From NCBI RefSeq assembly GCF_018616375.1, contig NZ_JAEQBB010000010.1, positions 1 through 64,000 on the forward strand: DNA of 64,000 nucleotides. The letters run 5' to 3'. Each line of letters begins with the position of its first letter. The first letter of the stretch is position 1. Of the stretch, positions 43,470 through 53,167 are shown piece by piece. The position numbers and the translations under genes were made by a program. The DNA is from Exiguobacterium sp. J17977 (GTDB lineage: Bacteria > Bacillota > Bacilli > Exiguobacteriales > Exiguobacteriaceae). The notes beneath the pieces were generated by a model that saw only the letters and a list, made by a program, of their open reading frames with translations, was not told the DNA's origin and searched no databases.

Positions 43470-43990
43470 ACGCAAACCTAAGCGAATGTGAAAGAGCGTT
43501 TCATCGTTCCCCTCACCTTCCCCAGCGAGAACCGACTAAGATGTGGGTGACGGACATCACCTATATTCAATAGGGTAACACGACGAAATACTTCTCCACG
43601 ATTATCTACCTATTAAACAATGAGGTTTTCGCTTACAAGATACACGAGGACCAACAGACGCTTCTCGTCATCAATACGTTAAAGAAGGCGTTGAAGGTTT
43701 GAGAACATCCCAAGGGGGTTATCATACATTCTGACCAAGCAAGTGTCTATGATCCTATACCATTCAAGAGTACGTGTATAGGAACTATCTTATGAGTAAC
43801 ATGTACCGCGAAGGGAGGTAACTGTTGAGACAATACAGTATGCGAATCGTTATCCTTGAATTTGAAGTCTGAGGAATTCTAATACGTCAAATTCAACTCA
43901 TTGGGATACAACGAGGTCTATGAAAGGGAGACACAATATTTAAATTACTACAACGAAAAACGGATTCAATAAAAATTAGGCTACCTAATA
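43470..43990 (+). pseudogene. Decayed IS3/IS150-type transposase (orfB)
   Basis: The plus strand reads KMWVTDITYIQ, stop, GNTTKYFSTIIYLLNNEVFA, YKIHEDQQTLLVINTLKKAL, then VIIHSDQASVY and finally LNYYNEKRIQ. These are the three DDE-domain blocks and the tail of an IS150-type transposase, broken by at least two stops and by shifts. It sits directly behind the par operon. Confidence 0.85.
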
Positions 43991-44022
43991 CTGTTAAAAT
44001 ACGGTACTAGGCAGCCTAATTA
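43974..44022 (-). terminator. Hairpin downstream of the 737-residue hydrolase gene
   Basis: AATTAGGCTACCTA and TAGGCAGCCTAATT pair at 13 of 14 positions around an approximately 20-nt loop. It lies 54 bp past the minus-strand hydrolase stop and overlaps the end of the IS3 remnant. It could be a terminator or an IS terminal structure. Confidence 0.5.
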
Positions 44023-44075
44023 AGGTGTTTTTATATGTGTCTCAAATCCCTAGGTCATTCTGATTAAGAGAGTTT

Positions 44076-46289
44076 TTAACCCCCAATATCAGGTCCTTCA
44101 GGCAGTTCTCCATTTATCAAGAAGTATACTACCGCTGCAGCACTACCAATAGCCCCGATAGCTACTAACTTAGGTAAAGCAAACACTAACAATGCAGCAG
44201 TACCTATAACTACAAGCCCTGTCCCAGCTGTTACAAGAAGTTCATTCCAAATAGGAGATGGTGCAGGAGATGGTGTTCCTCCTGGTTGATCATTTCTAAG
44301 AATTAGTGTGACAGTAATCTCGAGTAACATTTTATCTTTTGTCATACTAACTTCCACTTCTTCACTAAACACTTTAAGATCAATGGTTAATTCATTTCCT
44401 ACAGCAGTTAAAGAAGCAGCTAAAAATCCATTATTTGCTGAAAGAGCGATGTTTTTCAAAAAATTGTCGTAATCCTCAATTTCTTGTACTGAAAGTTTAG
44501 AGGCAGTTCCTTCTAGAAGTGTCTTAGCGTCTACACTTGTTTGACCGTTCGTATTTGTTAATTGGACAAAAGAAAGTTCCGGAAGCCCTGGCATCACAAC
44601 TGCTGCGTCGGCTTTTACGAATACATCGAGGTTTGGAGTTCCTAGAACTTGATATTGCTGATTAAATTTAAACTCAATATCAAATAAATTAATTGGACCT
44701 TCATGTAAAAGCGGGATTTGAGAAGCAATTTCTTTAAACTTATTATATAGTGCTGTGTATGCCATTGAATCTTCATTAGGATCAATTTCACGTGGCCCTA
44801 CAGATGATTGACCGCTGTCTCTACCAGAATTAATATTATTATCGATTTCAATAAATCCATCCCCACTGCCTAGTGAGATAGTAGAAATCTGATCAAACGC
44901 CCAGTTCTTTGGAAGTGGATACCCTAAGTTTCCACTGAAGCCGTTTGACATTCCACTTACGAAACTTGTTACTGCGAATCCTCTATCAGAAACACCACTA
45001 CACACACTACGAGGACCGTAAACTCCTACGCGATATCTCCCACCGAGTTCTTGTAGTTTTTGATTGATTCCTTCAAAGTGTGGAATGATATTGTCAGTGA
45101 TTTGATAACCTAAAGCATCAAAATCGACTGCGAAATAGATGATAGTATCTTTTTTAAAACCATAACTGCTAGCTGCTTTATGGGCTTCTGTAGCTGCAGT
45201 CATCCCTTGAGATTTACTGAAGTCTTCAACCCGTGATCCCCGAGTTTGGAAAATTGGGAAGACAGTCATTCCAGCATCAAAAATTGTGTCCAGCTCTCCG
45301 GGTTGGATTTTTTTATTTAGTCCTCCAGGAACATTAGATAGATAACGACCGACTGTTTTATAGCCAGCATTGACTAATGTCTGAGCACGAGCTGGCGTTA
45401 CTTCGGTGATACAATCAGAGGCCGTTCCTCGTCGAGTAGGGTCTCCAGAACTCACAAGTAAAGAAAGCCAAGTTTGGCGACCAACTGAGCCATTTGGTAC
45501 CAATCCTACAAATTCTTGAAATTCAAATACTTTTGATTGTACTGATGAAGTAAATGAACTGCCAAACGAACCAGTATCAAAATTGTTTACATACATCGCG
45601 TATTGAAGGAATTTTACAAATACGCCAGAGTCTCCGAGCGAAAGATTTGGAAGACGATCTCTTGTTGTCGGACCGACTGAACCAGTTTGTTGATACGCAG
45701 GAATTCCTTGTTCCGTTTGAATGCCATAAATTAAAGCTCGATTAGTCCCACGCTGATAATGGCCATCTGCCGGTTGAATACCTGATGTAGTGTAATAATG
45801 GTAGTTTAAATCTCGTTGCATTTGCTGGATGCGAGGATCTCCTCCAAAAGTGAGACGATAAGCGTCCATTGTTAGGAGGGCTTTAAAAATATAATCATAC
45901 ACTTTTCCGTCCCGTACTGGTAATCCTGCCTCTGTTTGAAGATTCAGAATAGCTTGTTGTGTTTGCTCCGTAAATTGTCCGTTGAATGCACCAGGATTAT
46001 AGCCCTTGCACCAGCATGCACCTTGCAAAATTCGAACAATTCGCTGCCCTTTAGCATCCGTTGGAACTCGTCCAAGTTCCATTTCTCCCCATTGCTTATA
46101 TTGAGAAGCCGTCATAGGACCAAAACTATCACTAGGTGATGTAATACCAAGTTCAATCTGTAAAGCTCGAGTGAGGGAATACATTGTCGACCAACCCGTT
46201 TTTCCGGTTTCGGGTGCTACTGTATAGCCAGCCCGGCCTCCGTATGTGTTATTTAAATACTCTTGGACCTGTAATACCATTGGATCCAT
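44076..46289 (-). CDS. Peptidoglycan-binding glycoside-hydrolase-like protein with C-terminal membrane helices
   Basis: This 737-residue protein starts at ATG 46289 behind AAGGAGGAAT. The first 280 residues carry about three to four peptidoglycan-binding repeats (for example NGQFTEQTQQAILNLQTEAG and GSVGRQTWLSLL). Residues about 290-500 match the DUF1906/Rv2525c-like glycoside-hydrolase domain (TVGRYLSN, FAVDFDALGYQ, YGPRSVCSGV). The next part (about 510-665) is unknown and strand-rich. The end has two hydrophobic helices (about 680-725). It has no signal peptide, so export would need a holin or a dedicated system. A holin gene faces away upstream. Confidence 0.82.
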   Translation of the reverse strand: MDPMVLQVQEYLNNTYGGRAGYTVAPETGKTGWSTMYSLTRALQIELGITSPSDSFGPMTASQYKQWGEMELGRVPTDAKGQRIVRILQGACWCKGYNPGAFNGQFTEQTQQAILNLQTEAGLPVRDGKVYDYIFKALLTMDAYRLTFGGDPRIQQMQRDLNYHYYTTSGIQPADGHYQRGTNRALIYGIQTEQGIPAYQQTGSVGPTTRDRLPNLSLGDSGVFVKFLQYAMYVNNFDTGSFGSSFTSSVQSKVFEFQEFVGLVPNGSVGRQTWLSLLVSSGDPTRRGTASDCITEVTPARAQTLVNAGYKTVGRYLSNVPGGLNKKIQPGELDTIFDAGMTVFPIFQTRGSRVEDFSKSQGMTAATEAHKAASSYGFKKDTIIYFAVDFDALGYQITDNIIPHFEGINQKLQELGGRYRVGVYGPRSVCSGVSDRGFAVTSFVSGMSNGFSGNLGYPLPKNWAFDQISTISLGSGDGFIEIDNNINSGRDSGQSSVGPREIDPNEDSMAYTALYNKFKEIASQIPLLHEGPINLFDIEFKFNQQYQVLGTPNLDVFVKADAAVVMPGLPELSFVQLTNTNGQTSVDAKTLLEGTASKLSVQEIEDYDNFLKNIALSANNGFLAASLTAVGNELTIDLKVFSEEVEVSMTKDKMLLEITVTLILRNDQPGGTPSPAPSPIWNELLVTAGTGLVVIGTAALLVFALPKLVAIGAIGSAAAVVYFLINGELPEGPDIGG

Positions 46290-46739
46290 GCTAATTCCTC
46301 CTTGTAGTTGGCAACTTTTTATTTGCCTTAATGTCGTACGTCGTATTTATATCCTATAAATTTAAACTGTAAATTCTCTTGTAAGTCTTTTTAAGAAATT
46401 AAGACAGTTTTTTTCTGGAGTATTTTTAAAGCTAATTTTTTTGGTGTAAAAAAAGAGACTATATTAAAGGAAGCGTTACATATTGACGCAAAAATCTAAT
46501 TTCATCACTTTTATTAAGCAGTTCTTGAGCCTTTAAATTGAAATTTATGAGGTTGATTTTGGGACTATTCTTTACATCAAATAAAAAAGCGATATAAATG
46601 ATTACTACTGCGGAGATTTATCTAGTAGGAATGCAGTGGGAAATAAGAAGGAGGAAAGAGAAACCAGTGGTCTAACAAAAGATAAATCCTACTTGAAAGA
46701 ATTGGACAAAGGAATGAATGTAGATAAGGAGGAATTATT
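46290..46739. other. Divergent promoter region between hydrolase and holin genes
   Basis: This AT-rich region holds no gene. It must contain the promoters for both flanking genes, but no clear hairpin or operator stands out. Confidence 0.4.
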
Positions 46740-46964
46740 ATGATAGAAAAAATAGTAACGAGAATCCAAAATCCTAAAGTTGTTATTGGAGTGGTATCGG
46801 GAGTACTATTGATTTTAGTTAATTTCGAAATCATTAGTATGGATTTGTCTAACCAAATTACAGACTTAGTAAACGCTATTCTAAGCATTGGTATTTCAAT
46901 TGGTATATTCGCCAATCCAGATAGTCACATTGAAAAGAAACAATATCAACAAAGCTCAGAGTAA
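46740..46964 (+). CDS. Phage-type holin (phi-LC3-like)
   Basis: This 74-residue protein starts at ATG 46740 behind AAGGAGGAATT. It has a basic amphipathic start (IEKIVTRIQNPK) and two membrane helices (about 14-32 and 40-60), and ends in GIFANPDSH, the usual last motif of phi-LC3-type phage holins. It probably forms membrane pores that release wall hydrolases. The large hydrolase gene nearby is on the opposite strand, so they are not one operon. It is the second holin-like protein of this window, with a different family from the BhlA/UviB protein at 22.3 kb. Confidence 0.8.
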   Translation: MIEKIVTRIQNPKVVIGVVSGVLLILVNFEIISMDLSNQITDLVNAILSIGISIGIFANPDSHIEKKQYQQSSE

Positions 46965-47165
46965 TCAAATTAAGTAATAAAAATTGACTTGTGTATCGAG
47001 CAACATGAATTCAATAGGATACGAACTATCCAAATTGGTACCACTCGTTCAATGTATGTAAAGACTTTTTAACCCGTTGAATGTGAGAGTATTATTTAAT
47101 TATTTCAAAATGATGCTATTAATGAATAGTGAACTGAGCCAAAAAATAGATACTAAATCATTAAG

Positions 47166-47203
47166 AAAAACTGCGTCTGGTATTCTGCCAGACGCAGTTT
47201 TTT
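47166..47203 (+). terminator. Strong intrinsic terminator
   Basis: AAAAACTGCGTCTGG (47166-47180), a 7-nt loop and CCAGACGCAGTTTTTT (47188-47203) form a perfect stem. The flanking A- and T-tracts make it work in both directions. No gene ends directly before it. Confidence 0.88.
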
Positions 47204-47661
47204 AGCCTTTTCTTTGATATATTGCTGGTCATAGAGGCTGATGTAACAAATCATCTCATTTTTGAGATGTAATAAGTTGTCGAGTGTCGAGTAGTTATCA
47301 GAACGTTCGATTTAGTATATTGCCAAAGTTTAAAATTGAGTATGTTTAGGATCACATTAACAAAGGCTCTTTCGAGTCAATAGAAAAAGATTGAAAATCA
47401 CATAAGCTGAATGTAAAAAATACGGTAGAACAATATCAAGATAATTTAATTGATAGGTAAACCATATGTGCTTTTGATTAAATTGCCGATTTTATTGGGC
47501 ACAGTTTAGGGTGCACTACAGTCTTTTTTTTCATATATTGAAATACGTCTAGTTGCGCACCAAGATTGGGTCTGTCTCTTAGGAGTTAACTATGCTATTC
47601 GTACTATCAGTCCCGTTCAAAGGTCTCTATCTTTTGATGAGTGGTAAATTTAGTCATAAAA

Positions 47662-47707
47662 AACTGCACCCTAGTGATTAGATACATCTAACCACTAGGG
47701 TGCAGTT
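47662..47707 (-). terminator. Long terminator hairpin of the KfrA-like gene
   Basis: AACTGCACCCTAGTG (47662-47676) pairs with CACTAGGGTGCAGTT (47693-47707), and TTAGAT/ATCTAA extends the stem past a single mismatch. On the minus strand it ends in a T-tract, 7 bp after the gene's stop codon. Confidence 0.92.
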
Positions 47708-47713
47708 AACGTC

Positions 47714-48460
47714 TTATTTACCATCTGATGATTTATTACGCTCTCGAAGAACGGCGAGCTCGACCTGTTCCTGTAAGCGGTTCTCGAACGTCTCTTTTTC
47801 ACGGCGAAGAATCTGAACTTCCAAGTGAAGCTTCTGATTTACTTCCTCGAGCTGTTCACTGCGGCGCGATCGTGCCTTCAATTCGTCAACTAGGTCTATC
47901 AGGCTTTGATTCTGACGATTAATTTGGCTCCGCTCTTGCTCGAGCGTCTTCAGTTCACCCTCTAGATGAAAAACTGTTCTCTTCTGATTTTTTAACTCTT
48001 CTTTATATGAGTTTATCTCTGTATCCAACGTTTCTTCAGCGATTTTTTTCTCAGTGATCAGTTGGCTGATTTGATCTTGTAATTGAGTGAGTTCATTTTC
48101 ATGTGACGTTGCTTTTTGTTCATACTCTTCTTTGAGTCGTTCAGCTTCTATAATCACGCTTTGTTCAAGCGCTTGAACTGTATTTTTATAGCGAGCGTTG
48201 ACCCGATCATGTTCTTTTTGTTGAGATTCAAGTCTTGTGGCTCGTTCATAAAATAGTGCAAGGACTTGGTTCAATGCTGCTTCAAGCGCAGCGTTCTCTT
48301 CCACGATTAAGGAATCAGGTGCTTGTTGGTCGGCCAATGTAATCAATTGTTCGAACAGTTGATTTGTCGACAGCTGTCGTTGTTCCGCTAGGCGTTGGAT
48401 GTGTTCTTTGACCTCTTGAGAGACACGGAACGATGTCACTTTGATTTCGTTTGATTGCAT
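47714..48460 (-). CDS. KfrA-like protein: RHH-type N-terminus plus long coiled coil
   Basis: ATG 48460 is preferred (MQSNEIKVTSFRV). Residues about 1-45 resemble a ribbon-helix-helix (VTSFRVSQEVKEHIQRLAEQ, then STNQLFEQLI). From about 55 to 240 the protein is an almost unbroken coiled coil of E, Q, L, K and R. KfrA and similar plasmid proteins join a DNA-binding head to such a rod and support stable inheritance. The promoter region carries a perfect 32-bp palindrome also present upstream of the par operon. I infer that this protein, or a ParB-like protein, binds both. It is 248 residues and has its own terminator. Confidence 0.72.
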   Translation of the reverse strand: MQSNEIKVTSFRVSQEVKEHIQRLAEQRQLSTNQLFEQLITLADQQAPDSLIVEENAALEAALNQVLALFYERATRLESQQKEHDRVNARYKNTVQALEQSVIIEAERLKEEYEQKATSHENELTQLQDQISQLITEKKIAEETLDTEINSYKEELKNQKRTVFHLEGELKTLEQERSQINRQNQSLIDLVDELKARSRRSEQLEEVNQKLHLEVQILRREKETFENRLQEQVELAVLRERNKSSDGK

Positions 48461-48485
48461 CAATATCACCACTTTACGTTTTTAT

Positions 48486-48610
48486 GTATACAAGAATTAG
48501 AGATGTCGGATTGATCTTCTTTTATCTTCCTGTACTTTTAAATTAAACACAAGATATGAAGAACAAAGTGATTTAGGAGTGTATACATTTCGGCGTCGAA
48601 ATGTATACAC
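48486..48610. promoter_or_regulatory. Palindromic operator of the KfrA-like gene, shared with the par operon
   Basis: GTGTATACATTTCG (48579-48592), a gcgt spacer and CGAAATGTATACAC (48597-48610) form a perfect 14-bp-arm palindrome. A single GTATAC box (48486-48491) lies nearer the start codon. The 32-bp site matches 39962-39993 upstream of parA in length, spacer position and outer GTATAC boxes. Confidence 0.85.
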
Positions 48611-48982
48611 GTGTTTAAAAATTTATCTTTGTCAAAGATATCATCATTTTTCACAGCATATAATTATAAATTGAGTGTCTTAAATAAGCAGATCTCTTTA
48701 TCGAGCTTAATGGTTGAATGGAACTCGATTAAAGTTATAAAGATTCAGTTCAGTTTATCAAGTTGAGCATTTTCTAGTTCAAATTTGTCTTGTTTTCTGC
48801 TTTTAAGATATTTTTAATTCAGGAAAAAGTATTAGATTAAAGTTTTGGTGAAACGAAATTAACTTTATAGACTCAATACAGATTTATGCCGCTAAATAAG
48901 TTGTCAGATAGGATAATAAACTTTTCTTTTCTAAGGATATCTTACAGCGGATAGATCTAAAAGATTTTTATGTGTATATAAA
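48611..48982. other. AT-rich spacer without a gene
   Basis: Nothing recognisable was seen between the operator and the metallopeptidase gene end. Confidence 0.4.
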
Positions 48983-49537
48983 TTATAACTCAGCGAAATA
49001 CTTATTAAAGTCATAGGAAATCACTTCATTTTTATGAATTATTGGAACTATTAATTCGTTAAGTCGGTTTTTATTAACTAAATAATTGAAAGCGTATTGA
49101 TTAGCTTCGTATTCAAATTGATTTTGTTTGTATGAGGTCTGATTGTATATTTCATAAGTTAATCCATCATTCTTAATTTGCTTTACATGGACTAATTCGT
49201 GGACAAGTACATACTTAATAAAAACTTCTAAAAATTGTGAAGCGATACTTGAGTATATAACTTTTGAAAATAAATAATTTGCTTTCTCACTAATGGCTGT
49301 TTTGTAAAATATTAGTTCTGACTTATCATCGAACATGTTACAAGAAGCTAAAGTATTAAATTCAATATAGCCATTTTCTGTGTACTTATAATCCATAATG
49401 TTCACTTCAAAATCTAAAATGAATATTCCGAGATGACATTTAGCATCAATGTACCAACTAGTGTCAAGTAGTTGATTTAGGATCTGCTCTACTGAATCGG
49501 AAGTTGAGTTAAAGTATTGAATGGGTATATGAATCAC
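48983..49537 (-). CDS. ImmA/IrrE-like zinc metallopeptidase
   Basis: This 184-residue protein carries HELVH (His113, Glu114, His117) and, 25 residues later, FEYEANQYAF, the third-ligand region typical of ImmA/IrrE peptidases (E..AN.FA). There is no signal peptide. Enzymes of this family cleave HTH repressors or other regulators after damage or stress signals. No HTH gene lies next to it, which is unusual because ImmA-type peptidases often pair with an XRE repressor; the nearest are far away. A weak ribosome site precedes the ATG at 49537. It could be a regulator of the defence island to its right. Confidence 0.7.
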   Translation of the reverse strand: MIHIPIQYFNSTSDSVEQILNQLLDTSWYIDAKCHLGIFILDFEVNIMDYKYTENGYIEFNTLASCNMFDDKSELIFYKTAISEKANYLFSKVIYSSIASQFLEVFIKYVLVHELVHVKQIKNDGLTYEIYNQTSYKQNQFEYEANQYAFNYLVNKNRLNELIVPIIHKNEVISYDFNKYFAEL

Positions 49538-49871
49538 CTAAATTCTATAAAGTATCATTTCTTAAATTAAAAATTTGATTTGATATTAATATACTATAAA
49601 AAATATTATACTATGAACTAGATTAGTATTCATATTCAGAACAAATTAAGGAGATGAAGAATACCTACAGATAAAATAGTGCGGTGGGGTATACCTGGTT
49701 GAATCTTAATGACCTGGATATTCATATTGAATTTTGAAGTGGTTATTAGTTTTTTAACAAATGAAGCATTGAAGTCATTGAGCTTAACAGCAGTTTTTTG
49801 CAGGTATTGGTGTTCCGATAGATTACATAATCCATGAATTATACTTTTCCTTTTCTTGATCAATTCGAAAA
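49538..49871. other. AT-rich spacer without a supportable gene
   Basis: A minus-strand open frame of about 75 codons exists here, but it lacks a ribosome site and a recognisable motif. I left it out as a gene. Confidence 0.4.
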
Positions 49872-50282
49872 TTGAAGTTGACTGACATTACTGAGAAAAT
49901 TGAGAATTTTCCTAAACCGCTTAACTGGGAAGCTTTAGATAATAAAGAAAAATACTATTATATAGAATTTCTTTGGAACAAGTGTTTAAACGAGTTAGAG
50001 AATGAAGGATATCGTGACTTTTTAAAGGTACGTTATAGGGATCGTTTAACGTTGATTCATAGTTTGGGGACATTATTTACTAGTATAATTCTAGCTACTA
50101 TATTCACAATAGTTATATGTCTTTCATCCCACATATCCTTTATTTACATTCTAATAGTTACCTTACTTCAAAGTTTGTTTGCTTTCACTATTATTCAAAA
50201 CTATAGATATCATTCAAAACAGTTAAAGAGTTACCAAGGTTATTATTTAAATGATTTACTCAATAAAGAGGCTAAGATATAA
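49872..50282 (+). CDS. Small two-span membrane protein of unknown function
   Basis: This 136-residue protein has a soluble N-terminus with many aromatic and charged residues (NKEKYYYIEFLWNKCL). Two membrane helices follow (about 68-90 and 94-112), then a short basic C-terminus. The start at TTG 49872 is uncertain, because no good ribosome site is visible. No family is recognised. A GC-rich hairpin follows within 25 bp. It is separated from the membrane protein at 51.2 kb, so no operon is evident. Two-helix proteins next to defence genes sometimes act as effectors, but this is not supported here. Confidence 0.45.
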   Translation: MKLTDITEKIENFPKPLNWEALDNKEKYYYIEFLWNKCLNELENEGYRDFLKVRYRDRLTLIHSLGTLFTSIILATIFTIVICLSSHISFIYILIVTLLQSLFAFTIIQNYRYHSKQLKSYQGYYLNDLLNKEAKI

Positions 50283-50304
50283 TTATAAATTTTTCAGTTT
50301 TCAA

Positions 50305-50345
50305 AAGGGGGTCCTTTCACCGAGATTCGGTAAAAGGACCCCCTT
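50305..50345. terminator. Long GC-rich hairpin
   Basis: AAGGGGGTCCTTT (50305-50317) pairs perfectly with AAAGGACCCCCTT (50333-50345), and ACCG/CGGT extends it inside. The position right after a stop fits a terminator, although the T-tract is weak. Confidence 0.65.
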
Positions 50346-51187
50346 CGTAATTCAATCAACGCCTATGGAATGGAAATCCCCAAGTTCATAGATTCGAGGG
50401 TGAAGTAGACTCGCGTTTTTTCACGTTTGGTTCTGCTGATCCAAAAATGGGTGAAAACTAAGCTGGTCTTCTGATATCTAATAAAAGGTTATACGTCCGT
50501 CTGGCGGTGTTTTTATCTATATTCTTTTAATCTTCTCAAGACTCTTTCTTTGTTCATAGGTCGCGATGTTGAGGGGTTAACACGTTTCCGACAATGACGA
50601 CATAATTGTTACTCGTCAGTCATGATCTGACTCTTCAGAAAGCTTATAACATCCTGGGATGAACTCATAATCCATTTGTAACTATTCTAGATCGATCTAT
50701 TGGAGGAGACTCGGGTCGTAAAGGTCAAGACTATTCTGTAGGTGTTTTGTTTAACTTCAAATCATTTATAGGTAATTAACACTTTTGATTGTTAGGACGC
50801 TAATTTTTAAAAGAGTACACCAAAAGTATTTCAGTTTACTTTTCCAATAAGGTACAAATCAATCTACCATACTATTGAAGATATTTAAAAGAAATTCGAT
50901 TATAATTTTAGACGTGATATGCTTGTTCAATTCCGTTTTATAGTAGTCCGATTTTTTCACGTAAGAAAAACAGCTTAGATGAGTAGGCGTAACAAAATAT
51001 GAAGTGCGTAAAAGGGAGGGAAACAGGAATATTTACAGACCCATGGCCAACTGTTCGTCAATACGTAGACAAGTATAAAAAGCGGAATATAAGGGTTTCA
51101 ATGCGTTTGAAGAGGCGAAAAACTTCAGGAGAACAAAGATTGAATGAAAGAACAATCCTTTAGTAAAATTTAAAAAGGGGAACGGAT
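50346..51187. other. Gene-poor AT-rich region
   Basis: No intact gene or RNA was recognised. Short stretches may be decayed mobile DNA, but I could not assign them. Confidence 0.4.
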
Positions 51188-51865
51188 ATGTTAAATTTCC
51201 TAAAGTTTTTTTTTATGAGTGTAAGACATATTGAATTATTTCTTTCAGAAAAAATATATAAAGAGATGACAGGATTAAATTTATTGATGACAGTAGCTGT
51301 TATCGTAGCTATCTCCATTTATTCATTGACTGAAGCAATCCCTGATATATTTGTAAGCATCTTCATTATTATTATGGCAATAATTGTCTTTTTAGGAACG
51401 ATACAAACTAAAATTTTAAATCAATACAGTTTGAGAGATCTCTTTAAGCATTTTTCATTTAAGTCTTACATATTGTGTTTGATTTTTATGAGTTTTGTTA
51501 TATATATAGCCACAATGGGCCTCGCGTTTGCCATTTTTGTGGTCACTGGAGAGATAATTGCTCCTCAATCTATTGATGGAATAACTGTTACATTTCTTAT
51601 CATTGTTTGTATTGAATCCGTCTTATGGTTCTCCTTTCACATTATCTCCGATAAAGTACCTCTACAAGATATAAAAGTTAAAATAGCACAATACTCTGCT
51701 GTTTTTGCCACGCTCCTTTTAGGTGGAGAACTGATCTATGGTGAAGGGTTCCTTAAATTACCAATAGGTTTCATTGTTTTAAGCTATCTTTGGATTACAT
51801 ACATAGTGGAGTTAAAAGTACGTGAACAAGAAAACATGAAGTTAAACAGACATCATTCAGCATAA
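51188..51865 (+). CDS. Polytopic membrane protein of unknown function
   Basis: This 225-residue protein starts at ATG 51188 behind AAAAGGGGAACG. It has about six membrane helices (around 32-50, 52-70, 90-115, 130-150, 165-182 and 185-205) with short loops. The tail is basic and rich in histidine (LNRHHSA). No transport or enzyme motif is visible. It is the first gene of the plus-strand stretch leading into the defence genes, but about 230 bp separates it from the next, so co-transcription is uncertain. Confidence 0.55.
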   Translation: MLNFLKFFFMSVRHIELFLSEKIYKEMTGLNLLMTVAVIVAISIYSLTEAIPDIFVSIFIIIMAIIVFLGTIQTKILNQYSLRDLFKHFSFKSYILCLIFMSFVIYIATMGLAFAIFVVTGEIIAPQSIDGITVTFLIIVCIESVLWFSFHIISDKVPLQDIKVKIAQYSAVFATLLLGGELIYGEGFLKLPIGFIVLSYLWITYIVELKVREQENMKLNRHHSA

Positions 51866-52093
51866 ATAAAATAGATTGTAGCTTGGGAAACTAAAAGTTT
51901 GATTAGATTAATGATGCTATTATAAAGGTTAATCATAATACTGATTTGTTTTATGCAAAGTATTAGTATAGAAAAGTTCATGCTAATGAATGTTACAAAT
52001 TGCTCAATAAAGATTTCAGTATATAAAAGTGAGAATTATGAACTGAAAAAGTTCTTTCATTTTTAGTTATCAATTTATGAAATGAGGACCTTC

Positions 52094-52921
52094 ATGACTA
52101 TCGAAGAAATTCAACGAATAGCTAAAGCCCTGAAAACAAAGTTTAAGGAAATGCAACCATACATTGAACCTGGTAAAAAAATCACTAAACAAATCAATAT
52201 GTCGATTGTTAAGGGTACTAGTGATATTGATTTTTCACGTTTAGATGAAGTTATAAATGAAGCTCATGAAAAGGTGAAAGACAGAACAGAGCAGATGATC
52301 GAAAATAATATTTTTCCTAACATAGATATTTTAGATTCTATCTCCTTTGCGGAAATGGATGAAAATTTTTCATCTTCATGGGTTTTAAAATGGATGGAAG
52401 AACATTTAGAATCGAAGATCGATATATTGGTTAAAGACAAAAGTTGTTTCGGGAGCACCACCATTCTTCTTCATCAATCGTTCAATGCCTATAAAAGAGG
52501 GGATTTTATTCTTGGATTCATGGCTTTGTATCCAGTAATCGATACATTTGTTAGTCATTGGCACGAAAGTAAGGATGGGAGAGTCCAAATACAGGGAGAT
52601 AAAATTAAATCCCTTCAGTATGTGGACAAAAAGAAGATGATTGAGAGGCAGAAAACATTTAGAGACAGTCTAGATCCGCTTGAGGGGTTTGCCTTTCATT
52701 TGCTTTTCGTTTCTCATGCCCTTAGTGCCTTCCCAGATATGTACAGTGAGAGGGGGCATCGGGGATTTAAGAGACATCACACCATGCATGGCAGTTTGAA
52801 CTATTCACTTGTTAAAAAAGAAGACTATGTAAAATTATTCTTTTATTTATACTCCCTATACCAAGTAACAATTTTTTCGTTAGATGATAATTCTTTAATA
52901 CGTGCAATCGAGCATAAATAA
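52094..52921 (+). CDS. Putative HEPN-type defence protein
   Basis: ATG 52094 follows TGAGGACC at a short spacing; ATG 52082 is possible. The 275-residue soluble protein is helical. Near its end it has KRHHTMHGSLNY, where Arg and His are separated by four residues (about Arg227 to His232), the Rx4-6H motif of HEPN RNases in its usual position near the last helices. HEPN proteins cut RNA and trigger growth arrest upon infection. No MNT-type antitoxin is adjacent. It lies 250 bp before the Gabija operon, in a defence-rich neighbourhood. The catalytic role is inferred from this short motif only. Confidence 0.55.
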   Translation: MTIEEIQRIAKALKTKFKEMQPYIEPGKKITKQINMSIVKGTSDIDFSRLDEVINEAHEKVKDRTEQMIENNIFPNIDILDSISFAEMDENFSSSWVLKWMEEHLESKIDILVKDKSCFGSTTILLHQSFNAYKRGDFILGFMALYPVIDTFVSHWHESKDGRVQIQGDKIKSLQYVDKKKMIERQKTFRDSLDPLEGFAFHLLFVSHALSAFPDMYSERGHRGFKRHHTMHGSLNYSLVKKEDYVKLFFYLYSLYQVTIFSLDDNSLIRAIEHK

Positions 52922-53167
52922 CGAAATTACGACTAACTCGTCATGAAATGATAACAAGACAATTAATAAATAAAAAAGTAGAGATTATATGTATCATGTA
53001 GGTGAAAAGATTTTGCTGACTTTCCGAGTCTGAAAAACAGATGAAGGTCCTTTCGCTAGTCTCATTATCGAAGAGGTAAAGTTTTGGCATGAAGGCATGG
53101 GCACATTACTTATCGAAGACGATACATGATACATAAAAATATATTGATTAGAATTGGGAGTGATTAG

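Larger units (their letters stand above)
46965..47713. other. Spacer with hairpins and IS-end-like sequence
   Basis: No intact gene was seen. AACTGAGCC at about 47,132 resembles the IS3-family end seen near 21,180. A strong terminator (47166-47203) and the terminator of the KfrA-like gene (47662-47707) lie inside. Confidence 0.45.

Noticed and set aside
49636-49863. 75-codon minus-strand frame before the two-span membrane gene
   Set aside because: No ribosome site or recognisable motif; likely chance in AT-rich DNA.
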